A DNA stretch of 64,000 nt from Stenogyne calaminthoides (lineage: Eukaryota > Streptophyta > Magnoliopsida > Lamiales > Lamiaceae), in the NCBI GenBank assembly GCA_037126765.1, contig JBBCBC010000029.1, positions 29,634,052-29,698,051 on the forward strand, in the 5' to 3' direction. Below, one piece after another: positions 34,618 to 47,735 of the stretch (the first letter of the stretch is position 1; the number at the start of each line of letters is the position of its first letter). The translations under genes and the position numbers were made by a program. The notes beneath the pieces are model-generated. The model saw only the letters and a list, made by a program, of their open reading frames with translations. It did not search any database and was not told the DNA's origin.

Positions 34618-36589
34618 AACTGAATTATAAATTAGACTCAACCATATCAACTACAATGGTACTTTATACAAATTAATTATACTAATTATTAGTTATGATA
34701 ATTCATCATGATTCCCATCCAATTTGATTTTCATTATTTCTGTAATTAGAGAACCTAATTAATTATTAAGTTCTACTCCCCTAAGAAATGAGTTTTTGAG
34801 GATGATAATCAGTTTTGTTAATTGAATATTCCCTGTAGCGCTTTCTTAATTTGTGTTGGCAATAGAGATCGATGAGTATTGGAATTATTTTAAGTAGGGA
34901 CTAATGCAGGATTTCGTCGCAATGAACAAAAAAATTCATATTATAATATTATAAAATTAGAGACGGATCATAAGGGAGGTTGCACCGGGCTCCAGTTCAG
35001 TGCAAGCCCCCACTAACCTGTTATATATCTGTATATAACATGTGAATAAAATTCAATATACGAATTTAAGCCTAACCTAATATTATTTTTTATTTTATAT
35101 ATTAATTTACAAATCTCAATTTAAAATTAAAGTTCATCCCCACGCTATGTATTCAGTTATTAAATTAAGATACTACTTGATATAAATTTTTTTCCTTATT
35201 TATCGCGTCTCTCCTTTTTTTTTCATATTATACTTTTAATTAAAATATTGAGATTTAAGACTTTCATCCGCAACAAAGATTTTATTTTATTGTAATTTTG
35301 AATGTGTTTTCTTGAGGCTTTCATACCAAAAAATTTAAAATTTAATTATCTGAATATGGTTCTATTTCTTTTATTTAGTACTTTTATTTATTTAACTTTT
35401 TTAGTGTTAAATATCTACATTGTTTTCTCAATATTTGTCCTTTTCTTTTGAGGAATATGTATTAATAATTTATTTTTTAGTTGTTATATATTGTGATAAT
35501 GATCAAATTTTAGCCACTTTAATATTAGAAAAAAAGAAATTGTAAATGTAATAATGTATTAACATGAGTTAAATGAGATATTTTTTTTAAATTGGTAAAC
35601 GTTTCTTGAAATGTTTAAAAAAATATTGAGCATAAATTGTATGATTTTATTTTAACTAAATATTATTTATAATTAGGGATATATTTTATAAATGAACATC
35701 AATATATTAAAATGCATTTTATTAAAAATTGAGATAAATTCGAATTTAATTATTGACGAGTTTTATGTTTTGAAGTCCCATATGACACCACCTAAATTAA
35801 TATATTAAAAAATATAATATGTAAATATAAAATTATAATGTGACGAAACTTCAAAAAATTTCAGTCTACCCCATCGTTAAATCCTAGATCCATCGTTGAT
35901 TATAATGTTATTAAAAAATATTAATATTAATAGTTAAAATATATTTTGTAAGGGTTCAAAAAAATATTATACTAGCGGGGCAAAATGCAATTACTTGCAA
36001 TGATGTTTGCATCTTTTTCCTTCTCTTTTGGTTAGAATGCTTCCTCCGTAGAAGCATAGGAAACAGGCTGTTGATACCTTGTTTGATTCTAAGTATGTGG
36101 TCGTCGAAAGGTTTTCTAAAAGAAAAAGATTGTGAAGCCCCGCTACATCTAGGATTCAAGGAAATATTCGAATCTCTTGGTAGAGGGAGGAGTTATCAAG
36201 ACTTCATGATTCCCTTCTATTACTAAGGGGTGGCTAATGGCTGGATCTTGAATCAAATTGTAGAGCCCGATAAGAAATTCAATTAATACTTTTGGAAGGG
36301 GTCGGAAGTATAAAGGCGGACTTGCGATAATCTCACGAGTGCTCAGGTATCAAATAAATATTAGATTGGATGAATAATTGACTTTTCTAGAAAAGAGTAA
36401 AAAAAATGCTTTCTTTTTTCGATAACGCTTACCCAAGCCCCCTGTTTTTTGGCGATAATCGGAAAAGGGGTAATGCGGATTAGATCAAATGGGGAAATAG
36501 AGATGCCGTAATAGATAGTGATTTCTTTTTTTTAGGCATTTACCCCTACATTTTTTTACTTAGAAGGTCAAAAAAAAAAAAAGAATAGA
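34618..36589. other. AT-rich spacer; last 600 bp possibly plastid-like
   Basis: 34618-35950 has no gene or clear repeat. From about 35950 to 36589 composition and wording change (for example GAGTTATCAAGACTTCATGA, GGCTGGATCTTGAATCAAAT), which looks organellar, but I could not assign it to a gene. Confidence 0.4.
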
Positions 36590-37077
36590 TTTCTCGAGAT
36601 ATTTTCTTCTGAAGTTTTGTTATAGCATCTATAACCGCTTCCGGTTTAGGTGGACAACCCGGCAAATAAACATCCACGGAATTAGTTTATCGACTCCCGA
36701 AACGATTACTATAAGAATCGGTCTTTGAACATCCCTCCCCCGTAATTGTACACGCTCCCATAGCAATAACATATTTTGGGTCGGGCATTTGCTCATATAA
36801 TCTCACTAAGGAGGGGGCCATTTTCATTGTTCTTGTTCCTATTTGTTAAAATTAGATCCGCTTGTCTGGGACTCGATCTTGGTACTAGTCCATAACGATC
36901 AAAGTCAAACCGTGATCCTATTAGTGAAGCAAATTCAATAAAACAACAAGCGGTACCATAGAGAAGCGGCCATAAACTAGAGAGTCTTGACCAATTTGAA
37001 AGATCATTTAATGTAGTTGAAATAACTGAAATTTCGGCCCGTTCGATTAAGTAAAAAAAAACTTCAATGGAATTCAT
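36590..37077 (-). pseudogene. ndhK: Plastid ndhK fragment
   Basis: The start region reads MNSIEVFF and then VISTTLNDLSNWSRLSSLWP and FDFDRYGLVPRSSPRQADLI, which is NdhK (NADH dehydrogenase-like complex subunit K). A frame break follows at about 36855; later blocks (YEQMP.PKYVIAMGACT and PPKPEAVIDAITK-type sequence) are recognisable in other frames down to 36590, where homology stops inside the gene. Confidence 0.88.
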
Positions 37078-37130
37078 AACTTTTTCAATCTTTTTTTCCC
37101 TTTCTTTTTATTGTCCGAATATTCGTGGAG

Positions 37131-37501
37131 CTAAGACCATTCCAATGCCCCCTTTTAAGCCATGCATAAACTAAACCAACAATTAAGATGAGCACGAAAA
37201 TTAAAGCTTCTATAAATACGGATCATGCCTATACATCAAAACTCATTGCCCATGGATAAAGAAAAACCGTTTCAACATCAAAAACAACAAAAAAACTAGA
37301 GCAAACATATAATAACGGATTCTAAATTGTAACCAAGCATAAGCCCATGGGTTCTATACCCGATTCATAACTAGAAAGTTTCTTCGGGGCCTTTCCTAAT
37401 CGGGGCTAAAATCCCTAAATAAAAAAAATGCCAAAATAGGAACAAGACTTGATATTATTAGAAATGCCCAAAAAATATCATATTAAGAAAAGCAAAAACA
37501 T
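37131..37501 (-). pseudogene. ndhC: Plastid ndhC copy
   Basis: Full-length outline of ndhC (usual length 120 codons): ATG at 37501, an internal frameshift within the first ten codons, then recognisable GIEPMGYAWLQF, VFDVETVFLYPW and a GLVYAW..K...EWS end with TAG at 37131. Several stops and indels. Confidence 0.85.
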
Positions 37502-38640
37502 AGACGCACTCACTATGAACGTGGAAATTATCTTGGGATTGGTTGATTCGAATTAAATTTGTAAAGTCATCCATAACTTGGTTGGTCCAAATAAAATGAA
37601 TTCTTGTTTTGACCAAACCTTCTAGTCTCCTTTTTAGGGCATATCTCATTTCAAGATTTATCGTGACTTGACCGGGATCCCATTTTAAGTCTATTTCATT
37701 TTTTATTTTCATTTTCTTTAATTACTTTAGTTAGTATAACTCTATATGTTACGCTTTAGACAAATTTTCTTGTTTTCACCTAGGATTCTTGCTAAAAAGA
37801 AAGACTTCAAAATAAAATCGAATTCTTCTTTTGATTATTTGAAATTTTTTTTATAAAAATTCGATTTATCGATTTTGATTTTTAGGAAGAGAATCGGGAG
37901 GTCTTTTTTTGTCGTTTTTTTTTTTTCTTAGTGATTTAGAGTATTCAACCGGAATAAAATGGGTAGGTATTTCCATCTCGTGGATTTCGAATATCTTAAT
38001 TTGAGTGTTGGTATATTCCGTTTATTAAAATAAAATAAGCGGTGGGGTTTTCTCTTGATTGAATAGAAAAAAGAAGACCATCCCTTTGTTGTTTTGGTGT
38101 GCTTCCCTAGGTCTATTTTTTAGGTATACCAAAAAAGTCAGTCTCGCTAACTTAACCCTTGCTTATGGACGATAAAATTCATATGGAATTTCCCTCCCAA
38201 GCGATTAATGACCGAAGGGTTGGTTTGTTTATCCACGATTGGCACGATTGGAAAAGGATTGGTTCGATCTCTTGAAATACGTTTTTCTTTCGGTTTTCCG
38301 TTAAAAACGATTCCTCCGAATGAGTTTCTAGGACAAATTTGGTTTCGATGAACTAACCGGGTCATTACAAGCAACAAACAAGAATGAAGAAATGGAAATT
38401 ATACAATTTTTTATTTCAAATTTTGATTTTATTCCTTTATAGGGCTCTAGGGCTATCTGGATTCAACCAGTAGACCTTCTCGGTAAAAACAGATCAAACT
38501 TGTTATTATCAAAATAATGCGAACTGTTTTTCAAAGACCCAACATGCATTTTTTTTTTGCATTGGGCTCTTTCGTTAACGATAGAAATATCGGCGAATCC
38601 GCCATATTTTTTTTGTGAGAAAAAAAATAAGATAAGGGGA
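37502..38640 (-). other. Plastid ndhC-trnV spacer and trnV-UAC 3' exon remnant
   Basis: Follows ndhC in plastid order. Around 38446-38482 the plus strand reads AGTAGACCTTCTCGGTAAAA and then CAGATCAAACTTGTTATT, which I recognise as the 3' exon border and intron of plastid trnV-UAC on the minus strand. The intervening ORFs (37458-37712, 38147-38377) are spacer sequence, not genes. Confidence 0.5.
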
Positions 38641-38756
38641 TGGCTCCACGTGTTACGATTCATTATTTGGGATTACGATTGAAAGCACTACCAAAGTGTT
38701 TCAAGGGGGTTATCTTGGCGTAGTTCCTTTTTTTTTCAAAAAAAAAAAAAAAAAAA

Positions 38757-39665
38757 AAATAGATTCTTCTTCTTCTTATATAATTCTCGTGTATGTGAAT
38801 ATGAATCCATTTTCGCTTTTCTACGTAACCAATCTTTTCATTTACTTATCAACATCTTCCGGAGTTTTTCTTGAGCGAATTTATTTCTATATAAAACTAG
38901 AACGTCTTGTGAACATCTTTGTTAAGATTAAGGATTTTTCAGCAAACCCGCGATTGGTCGAGGAACCTTTCATGCATTATATTAGGTATCAAAAAGATCC
39001 ATTCGGCTTCAAAAGGGACATTTCTTTTCATGAAGAAATGGAAATTGTACTTTGTCACTTTTTGGGAATGGCATTTTTTCGTTGTGGTTTCATCCAAAAG
39101 CATTTATATAAACCAATTACCCAAGCATTCCCTTGAGATTTTGGGCTATCTTTCAAGCGTGGGAATCAACCCTTCCGTAGTCTGTGATCAAACTCTAGAA
39201 AATTCATTTCTAATCAATAATGCTATTAAGAAGTTTGAGATTCTTGTTCCAATTATTTCTCTGATTAAATCATTGGCTAAAGCAAAATTTTGTAACGTAT
39301 TAAGGCATCCCGTTAGTAAAAGCGATTCGGGCTGATTTATCGATTCTAATATTATTGACCTATTTGGACGATATGCGAAATCTTTCTCGTTATCATAGCG
39401 GATCTTCCAAAAAAAAAGAGTTTGTATCGAATAAAGTATATACTTGACTTTCTTGCGCTAGAACTTTGGCTCGAAAACACAAAACCACTTTGTCTGTGGC
39501 TTTTTTGAAAAAGACTAGGATCGAATTTTTAGAAGAATTTCTTATGTCGGGAAGAAGACGTCCTTTTTTTGACCTTCCAAAAACCTCTTACACTTTCGAG
39601 GAGTATATAGAAGTCGGATTTGGTATTTGGATATGATTTCTATCAATGATCGGCAAATTACAAAT
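38757..39665 (+). pseudogene. matK: Plastid matK copy, 5'-truncated
   Basis: Intron maturase of the trnK intron. The copy begins within the gene (YNSYVCEYESIF-like region), then LSTSSGVFLERIYFY, HYIRYQKDPF, GYLSSVGINPSVV and FLINNAIKKFEILVPII appear in shifting frames; the reverse-transcriptase-like and domain X parts follow. It is broken by at least three frameshifts and lacks roughly the first half. Confidence 0.88.
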
Positions 39666-39940
39666 CAAATTCTAAAATCTGGAAAATATCCATTTTTCCT
39701 AAATAAAAAAATGGATCGAGGGCTAAAAAGATCCAAATTTGATTTCCACTATTCCTAAATGTTGATGTAGTTAATAAGGGTTAAATCAATGAGTATTCAA
39801 CTTTTTGTTTTGAAAGTCTTTTCTAAGAAAGGAAATGATGTATACATAGGGAAAGCGTGTGCGATGAAAAAATGCAAGCACGGCTTGGGGAGGGTTTTTC
39901 TTTATTTAATTAACATAACAAAGAAATTATCTACTCCATC

Positions 39941-39973
39941 CGACTAGTTCCGGGTTCGAATCCCGGCAACCCA
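39941..39973 (+). pseudogene. trnK-UUU: Plastid trnK-UUU 3' exon
   Basis: CGACTAGTTCCGGGTTCGAA and TCCCGGCAACCCA form the T-arm and acceptor strand of plastid trnK, at the expected distance after matK. The 5' exon is not present, so no tRNA can be made. Confidence 0.8.
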
Positions 39974-40219
39974 CCGCCATATAGAAATTCTATGTATAGC
40001 AATTCATATTTTCTTTTTTGTAATCCTTTGTAATCCAATTCATTTTCATTTAGTTATAATAAATTGAATCGATCTAGATATTTATTCGGATTGGTTGACC
40101 ACGAACATATAAGTCATGTTATCTTTGTTGAATAACAAGCCTTCCGCTTTTCTATTTCTATTTATCGTATAAAAAAAGTGCTTGGGAGTCCCGATGATTA
40201 AATAAACCAAGATTTTACC

Positions 40220-41274
<1,055 letters not shown>

Positions 41275-41579
41275 TAGGAGTTTTTGAAAATAGAATAAAA
41301 GGAGCAATAAACTCTTTCTTGTTTTATCAAGAGGGGTTATTGCTCGTTAATTTTCTTTTCAATTACTTTTGTTCTTTCCATTCTGGGATCCGAAAAAAAA
41401 AGAAAGAGGAGGATTCTTAAGGATTGATTAATGATTGAATATTATTCTTTGGTTACTCAGATAATTTTTTTATTTAATTTATAATTTAAATAATTCCATT
41501 TTGTATTTTTTAGAACTTGTAAGATAATAAATTGAATTTCATTTTGAATTAAAAAGTAAATTCATTCATTATAGTAGAG

Positions 41580-41653
41580 GGCGGATGTAGCCAAGTGGAT
41601 CAAGGCGGTGGATTGTGAATCCCCCATCTTGTTTCAATTCAAGTCGTTCACCC
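41580..41653 (+). pseudogene. trnH-GUG: Plastid trnH-GUG copy
   Basis: GGCGGATGTAGCCAAGTGGA start and the GTG anticodon loop (GATTGTGAATC) are clear; the anticodon stem and T-arm are altered (CCCCCATCTTG, GTTTCAATTCAAGTC), so a functional fold is unlikely. Confidence 0.85.
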
Positions 41654-41745
41654 ATGATTGGCTACAAAGGGTTTTTTTAGTGAACGTATCACGAAATTTT
41701 TACTCTTTTTTTTTAAAAGACGAAGAAAGAAATTCTATTTTCTGC

Positions 41746-43230
41746 CTATTTACTACTGCGACGAACAATCAAATTTTCACTATATTTATTCCTTTTTCTA
41801 CTTCTTTTTCTTCCAAGTGCGGAGATAACCCCAAGGGGTTGTGGGTTTTTTTCTACCAATTGGGGCTCGCCTTCACCACCCCCAAGGGGATGGTCTCTGA
41901 GGTTCATAACGACTTTCCTCTTTACTACTGGACGCTTTAATAGCCAACGCTTGGATCCCAGCTCTACCCAAACTTTTACGGTTCGCCCCAACATTCCCCA
42001 CTTGTCCATTGTTCTTTGGCGGTTTTGGATATCAAACGGACCTCCCGGAAGGTAATTTTAATGTGGCGATTTACTCTTTTTCTGTCGGTTTATTTCTGGC
42101 TGCGGCTTTAACTAATTGTCCACCCTTTCCAAGTGTGATTTCTATGTTATGTATGGCCGTGCCTAAGGGCATATCGGTTGAAGTAGATTCCTCTTTTTGA
42201 TCAATCAAAACCCCTTCCCAAACTGTCTGAAGCTTCTTCCAAAGCATACGAACTTTACGGATGTAGATGATGATATCTATCTGAGCGGATCTTATATATA
42301 TGGTACAATGAAGTACGCATCTATATGAATCCAAATATGGCGAATCACTCATGGTATGATCTTCTACATCCTAGGTTTTCCTGCTCAATATCCGGCTTAT
42401 GTTCTTCATGTAGCATTCGGACCAGAATGACTCTATGAAATTACGTCGATACTTCCACATATTATGGGTAACGTGGGAGACATCTCTATTTTTCCCCGGG
42501 AATCTTTTAGAATTCCCATTAGCTTCTAGCTTTCAATTAATTCTCGACCATCAAATGAAATGTGAATAACCCGTCCTCCTCTCTTTGAAAGAAGGGCGCT
42601 TTGCCTCAATCGGTGCTTGAAACTATTTTGTCTTCTCCATATTACTATATCTCTAGAGTCAATAATTTTATATGAGGAACTATTAACTCAATCACTTTGC
42701 CGTTACTCTTCGGTTTTCTGTTGAGGTCTATCTGTAGAGGTACTCAAATTGGATCGATGATCGATTTCTAGGTTTAAGTCAATAAACCTAATTGGTTACT
42801 TCCAATTACGTAAATCAATAGTTCAAACCGCACTCAAAGGTAGGGCATTTCCCATTTTTATAGGAACTTACGTACGAAACAATGGTATCTCCAATTATAG
42901 CCCTCTCCGATGTAAAATATATCTCTTCTCACCATCCCCATAGTGTATATGAGACAAATGTATGCATTTAGATTAGGGGTCGATTCTATGGTTACGATTC
43001 TACCATATATGTCTTTTTTTCATTCCGGTCGAAAATCGATTTTTACACGGTATAGACGCTTATGACCTCCCCTCTATGCCTTGCGGTAATGATTCCTCCG
43101 GCATTACGACCTTTACCACAATGATCTTTGTCCATAGATCAAATTATTTAGTGGATTGGATTTCACTTGATTTTCTACGGTTCCATTCGCGTGTGCTCGG
43201 GGTAGAAGTTTTGTATAAATGTATCGCCAT
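41746..43230 (-). pseudogene. rpl2: Plastid rpl2 copy (two exons, intron kept)
   Basis: Exon 1 runs from ATG at 43230 (MAIHLYKTSTP outline) to about 42838; the group II intron occupies about 42186-42837; exon 2 begins with TDMPLGTAIHNIEITLGKGGQL and ends with DHPLGGGEGEPQLVEKNPQP and YSENLIVRRSSK at 41746. Frameshifts are present in both exons. The retained intron shows DNA, not RNA, transfer. Confidence 0.92.
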
Positions 43231-43249
43231 GCTATTAAGTATTTTGATT

Positions 43250-43536
43250 TAAGTTCTTTTTCTTTCTAAGAGGTGGAATAGAATAACCCTGGGTTGAAGC
43301 GTAATGATCATCGTCTCGTAATGCATTGTATGTCCCATAATGGGTCCCATTCTTCTACCACTTTCCCTAAGTCGATGACTATTCATAGCTATTACCCCGA
43401 CACCAAAGAAGAGTTCGACCCAATGCTTTAGTTACGTCTGAGTTGATCCCCGATTCGACATTAGAAGTATATTGATTTTTCCCCAATAACCGAATACTTT
43501 TGTCTCAGAAATCTTTGCGTGTTTGATTCCATCCAT
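43250..43536 (-). pseudogene. rpl23: Plastid rpl23 copy
   Basis: Start MDGIK at 43536, then the SNVESGINSDVTKALGRTLL.. outline and a GYSIPPL end in broken frames, about the expected 93 codons, directly upstream of rpl2 as in plastids. Confidence 0.85.
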
Positions 43537-43710
43537 AAATGGAATTTCTTCCCTATGAGTTCTAGTCTCAATAAGAATCTTTTTTTTTTTATTTCTTCTT
43601 GTTCATAGTATATGATATGAATATACTACACCAATTAAGTTATGTATGGATGATGAGATTCCATTGATACAGCGAATTCCAATAGACTTATTGGAGGGTT
43701 CCATCAAGTC

Positions 43711-43783
43711 ATCCAAAGAGGAATTGAACCTCTGGTCGCCGATTATGAGTTAGGCGTCACTTTAACCATTCAGCCATGGATGC
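43711..43783 (-). pseudogene. trnI-CAU: Plastid trnI-CAU copy
   Basis: The minus strand begins GCATCCATGGCTGAATGGTT, has the CAT anticodon in AACTCATAATC, and a mutated T-arm. Correct position between rpl23 and ycf2. Confidence 0.85.
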
Positions 43784-43871
43784 TTAGGGGGATCCTCGTG
43801 ACATGGTGAATAACCAAATTCCAATTGAAATGAAATCTTTAGGATAAATCAATGCAATTTAGGAGGAATCA

Positions 43872-44212
43872 ATGAAAGGACATCAATTCCAATCTGGATT
43901 TTCGAATTGAGAGAGATATTGAGAGAGATCAAGAATTCTCACTATTTCTTAGATTCATGGACCCAATTCAATTCGATTGGGGTCTTTCATTTGCATTTTT
44001 TTCCACCAAGAACGCGTTTTCTAAAACTCTTTGACCCCGAATTTTGAGTATCCTACTTTCACGCAATTCACAGGGTTCAACAAGCAATCGATATTTCACG
44101 ATCAAGGGTGTACTACTATTTGTAGTAGCGGTCCTTATATATCGTATTAACAATCGAAATATGGTCGAAAGAAAAAATCTCTATTTGAGGGGGCTTCTTC
44201 CTATACCTCTGG
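43872..44212 (+). pseudogene. ycf2: Plastid ycf2 5' fragment
   Basis: ATGAAAGGACATCAATTCCA is the ycf2 start; DSWTQFNS-, RYFTIKGV- and RKNLYL-type sequence follows in broken frames. Only about 110 codons of more than 2000 are present; the end is the right edge of the NUPT. Confidence 0.88.
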
Positions 44213-44935
44213 GCTAGATCGTTTATGGTATGTGATATATTTGTGTGAATTGGCGAGAGCCTGTCGAATCATACCGTAATTTATGGTATGTGAAAATTTA
44301 TACCATAACGTACCGAAAATTACGGTATACCGAAGTTCGTTATACCGTAATTTCGGTATGTTAAAATTACATACCGTATACTGTACCAAAATTTTGGTAT
44401 ACCGTACCGTACCAAAATTTTCGGTACATACCGAATTAACGGTATACCGTTTCATACCGAATTAACGGTATATCATTCATACCTTGATTATTTATTTAAA
44501 AAACCTATATTTTATGAATAATAATCTCTTAACAATATATATCTCCCTTAATGATTGATTTTTTAAGTATGGGAACACTCAAAAAAATTCTACGAATTTC
44601 AATTTCCATCTTGAATCAGGAAACCCACAAAGACAATTCAAAATAAAAGGAAAAAATTTCAATGTATGGTATATATCCAATGTATTAATTAAATAAAAAA
44701 TAAAATATATTATATATTTTTTTAAATATGGTACGGTATATATCCAATGTATCGATATACCGAAATATTTTTCGTTATACCGGTATACCAGGACTTTTGA
44801 AAATTTATACCATTATTGTACCGAAAATTCCAGTACGGTACCATACCGTACCGAAAATTCCGATAAATTCGGTATATTTTCGGTACGGTAAGCCGGTATA
44901 TCAGTATTTTCGATAAATTTTCCATCCCGCATGCT
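44213..44935. mobile_element. Palindrome-rich GGTATACCGAAA element, probable non-autonomous hAT type
   Basis: About 720 bp with dozens of GGTATACCG/ACCGAAATT words on both strands concentrated in two clusters (44230-44470 and 44725-44925) around an AT-rich middle. The right end in complement, GGGATGGAAAATTTATCGAA, and the left CTGGGCTAGATCG weakly resemble hAT-type ends with subterminal repeats. No target duplication found. Open frames on both strands merely reflect the palindromes. Confidence 0.5.
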
Positions 44936-47114
44936 GTACGTAGTTAAATATTTCCTTTGGTTTAAAAAATAACTTAAGGCCTGCTATACATATTAAATAT
45001 TTCGTTTGTTTTTTGTTTAGAGAAATAAAACTAAGGCGTGCTATACATAATTAAATATTTAAAAAAAAAATTGTAAGCCGTGTGCTGAAAATTAATGTGA
45101 AATAGAAAATTTTGATAATTTGAATATTGCAAGGTAGTTTGGCACATGCGTCCCACATTTTTTTTTTCAATTTAGTCGTGTATTTAATGGTGTATTTTTC
45201 GTCTCAAATACCTGGAAAATGTGTTTGACATATATATATTTATCGTATATATGAATAGTTGTACGAGTAATTATAAATAAATTTTATCTTTCAATATAGC
45301 AAGTTGTATGATTTTAAAATACACTATAAATTCACGATGTATCTGGTTGCATACAAGACTTAGCCAGATTAAATATATGATAGATTGAATGGGAAAAACA
45401 AAAAAAATAGTGACGCCATATCAGAAAAGGTAAAAAAACTATGACATATATTTTCTTTAATTCCGAACAAATTAAAACTGGATGGAGTAATAATTAAACA
45501 AACATGTGTGTTATCTCCAGGAATAAATTAATAAAACGAAAAAGGAAAAATGTCAATTCAAGACCTGAAAGATGACAAAACTATTAATATAAGACCTTAA
45601 AGATTTTTCCTATCGATTCAAGGCCTAAAAGATAGAAAACTATCGATCCAGGGTCTGAAAGATAAAAACTATCAATTTGAGGCTCACACATTTTAAGCCC
45701 ATGTTTGACACCTATATTTTATATTCTTATTTCATGTTCATATATTTTTTTTGGGTTTACGGTTCAGAGGGGTTTAGGGTTCATGGTTCAAGGTTTAGGG
45801 TTCATCATTTAGGGTTTAGTATTCAGGGTTTAGGGTTTTAGTGCCAAACATGACCTTAAATTTTATAAGTCTTTAATTGATAGTTTTCTATCTTTCAGGC
45901 CCTGAATTGATAGTTTTCTATCTTCCATGTCTTGAATCGGTAGAAAAAATCTTTCAGGCCTTAAATTGATAGCTTTATCATCTTTCATGCTCTGAATTGA
46001 TAAAACTCTAGAAAAACTATAACAAACATGTGGTACCAATCAAAATTGTCGAATACAATACATACCATTAATAAATAGTCGTGATTAGTAAAATGAGAAA
46101 TATTCAGAAAAAAAAATACACATGAAGGAAATTTAGAATAAACGAGTACATGTACAGTTAAAATAGTAAACTCGCCGCCCCTCTGATTTTATTATAGAGA
46201 ATGAAATTAGCAGATGTGGAAATATATATATGTGCCATCCATATGGAAGCATCAAGCATGCATGCTTAAAATTTTCCTTAAAATTATAATTTGCAATAAT
46301 AAAACAGAATTTACATGGTTATAGAAATGTTTCATAAACTCACAAGAGCGTGAGTGTCTCATAAAAATCTATTTGTCCTAAATATTAATTCACTCTATAA
46401 AATATATTTCAGATCTGACTAGAGTTTCCGAAACATCAAATATTGAACGATATTTCATTAGATGCAAAAGAGAAGTAAATTAACCACTAATAAATTCAAT
46501 TAATATAAAAAATTAAAAAATTGTCACCTCAACTCAAATATATTGAGAAACAAATTGATTTTTTTTTATAGACTCACTTGTAAATGACTTTTTTTTTTTT
46601 GAAAGTGTTGTAGAGTTCTTGTAAAGTCAAATGACGACTCGAATTTATAAGTCAAATCCCTTTCAAAACTTACAAGTATTCAAAATATTCACATCACCTA
46701 ATAAGGATAAAAAGTTAAAGAAAAAAAGAGATGATATTATCAGCGTAAGAATAGTGATAAGTAGAAATGTATACGGTTCACATGCATGTTTTGAAGAAAA
46801 ACTCAAATCTTTCATAATCATAATGGACAAAATATATTCTATTATTGATAAAAACAGAAATTAGAACAAACATGTGGTACCACTCAAAATTGTTGAAAAA
46901 TATTGAAACATGCCTGGCTATATATGTTTTGAAAGTTCAATGAAATGATAGAGAATAGTAAAACTAGAGAAAATATGTCCGTCATCCCTAGAAATTTGGA
47001 GCATGAATAAGAAAGATAGCCATGCATGTACCTTTTTTCTTTGGGTCGTTTTCAATTTCTTTTTTAAATACAATCACTTTCCTAACATAATCAATTACAA
47101 TAATTTCTTCTATC
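44936..47114. other. AT-rich spacer with repeats, no gene seen
   Basis: Contains the foldback element at 45549-46012, a copy of the dispersed CTTTCAATATAGCAA-type repeat near 45290, and AT-rich filler. The ORF at 46631-46864 is AT-rich and has no recognisable domain. Confidence 0.55.
45549..46012. repeat. Foldback repeat with telomere-like core
   Basis: The left arm (45549-45712) has about four imperfect 30-bp units of the form GACCTGAAAGATGACAAAAC-TATCAATTC; the right arm (45842-46012) has the same units in reverse complement (AATTGATAGTTTTCTATC, CTTTCAGGCC). The centre (45752-45839) has four exact TTTAGGG heptamers plus degenerate GGGTTCAT/GGTTTA spacers. Confidence 0.85.
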
Positions 47115-47735
47115 ATCGGACACGTGACAACATCATTTCATCTGGCCATAAACCGGAACCGCAATCACCACAAGAGGGGGACCACCCGAAACTGCAACTC
47201 CGAACCGCTACCGCACCACAACCGGAATCGCAACCCAACAACAGGGGGACCACTACCCCACAAGAGGGGGACCACCACGAGAGGGAATAAATATTCCTCT
47301 CCATGTCTCGAACCCGAGACCTCAGGGTATGTTCGTTTCGCGATTATCCCGACCGGCTTTGGACTTTACAATCTCAAATCTCCATTTGTTTTGAAACTTA
47401 AAGTAACGATTTTGAAATCATATTAATCCTACTCTACCTCATAACCTACTACTACTCTACTTTTTATTCTCTCAATACACTCACATCATCTACTTTTTTA
47501 TTCTCCCAATACACTTAAAATAATATAATAATATCACATCAATCATCATTTTCACTATCCTAACCTATAAAATCTCATAACAAACATACATCTTAACTAT
47601 TCATCAAGATTTTGAAATGCTAGAACTTCAAAGTCCGGATTTTCCACGCCCACTATAAGCCCTAAACAAACATACCCTCAAGGTCTCAGGTGATGGAGCT
47701 CTAACTACTTGAGCTATCCACACTTGACTGGTCGT
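47115..47735 (-). mobile_element. tRNA-derived SINE-like element, split by a MITE
   Basis: On the minus strand an A-box-like TAGCTCAAGTAGTTAG (47701-47717 in complement) and a B-box GGTTCGAGAC (complement of 47305-47314) are too far apart for pol III until the MITE at 47325-47677 is removed; then they stand about 45 bp apart, normal for a SINE. The body (47115-47300) has three GGGGGACCAC repeats. The 3' end and target duplication are not resolved. Confidence 0.55.
47325..47677. mobile_element. PIF/Harbinger-type MITE, 353 bp, inside the SINE
   Basis: Ends GGGTATGTTCGTTT and, in complement, GGGTATGTTTGTTT; target TCA at 47322-47324 and 47678-47680. Interior similar to the MITE at 15970-16324. 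Confidence 0.82.

Larger units (their letters stand above)
36590..38760 (-). mobile_element. Nuclear plastid DNA insertion (NUPT), piece 1: ndhK-ndhC-trnV region
   Basis: Collinear with the chloroplast large single-copy region around ndhK and ndhC, which are on the minus strand here as in the usual map orientation. It ends before an A/T-rich junction (about 38723-38760), where the sequence jumps to matK, tens of kb away in a plastome. Stop codons and indels show that it is non-functional nuclear copy DNA. Confidence 0.85.

Noticed and set aside
38147..38377. 76-codon minus-strand ORF
   Set aside because: Lies in plastid ndhC-trnV spacer sequence, not a plastid gene.
44201..44925. ORFs rich in Tyr/Arg/Val on both strands
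   Set aside because: Products of palindromic GGTATACCG repeats; both strands give similar peptides, a sign of repeat rather than gene.
47003..47426. Pro/Gln/Asn-rich ORFs
   Set aside because: They lie in the SINE-like element with GGGGGACCAC repeats; no start context or domain.
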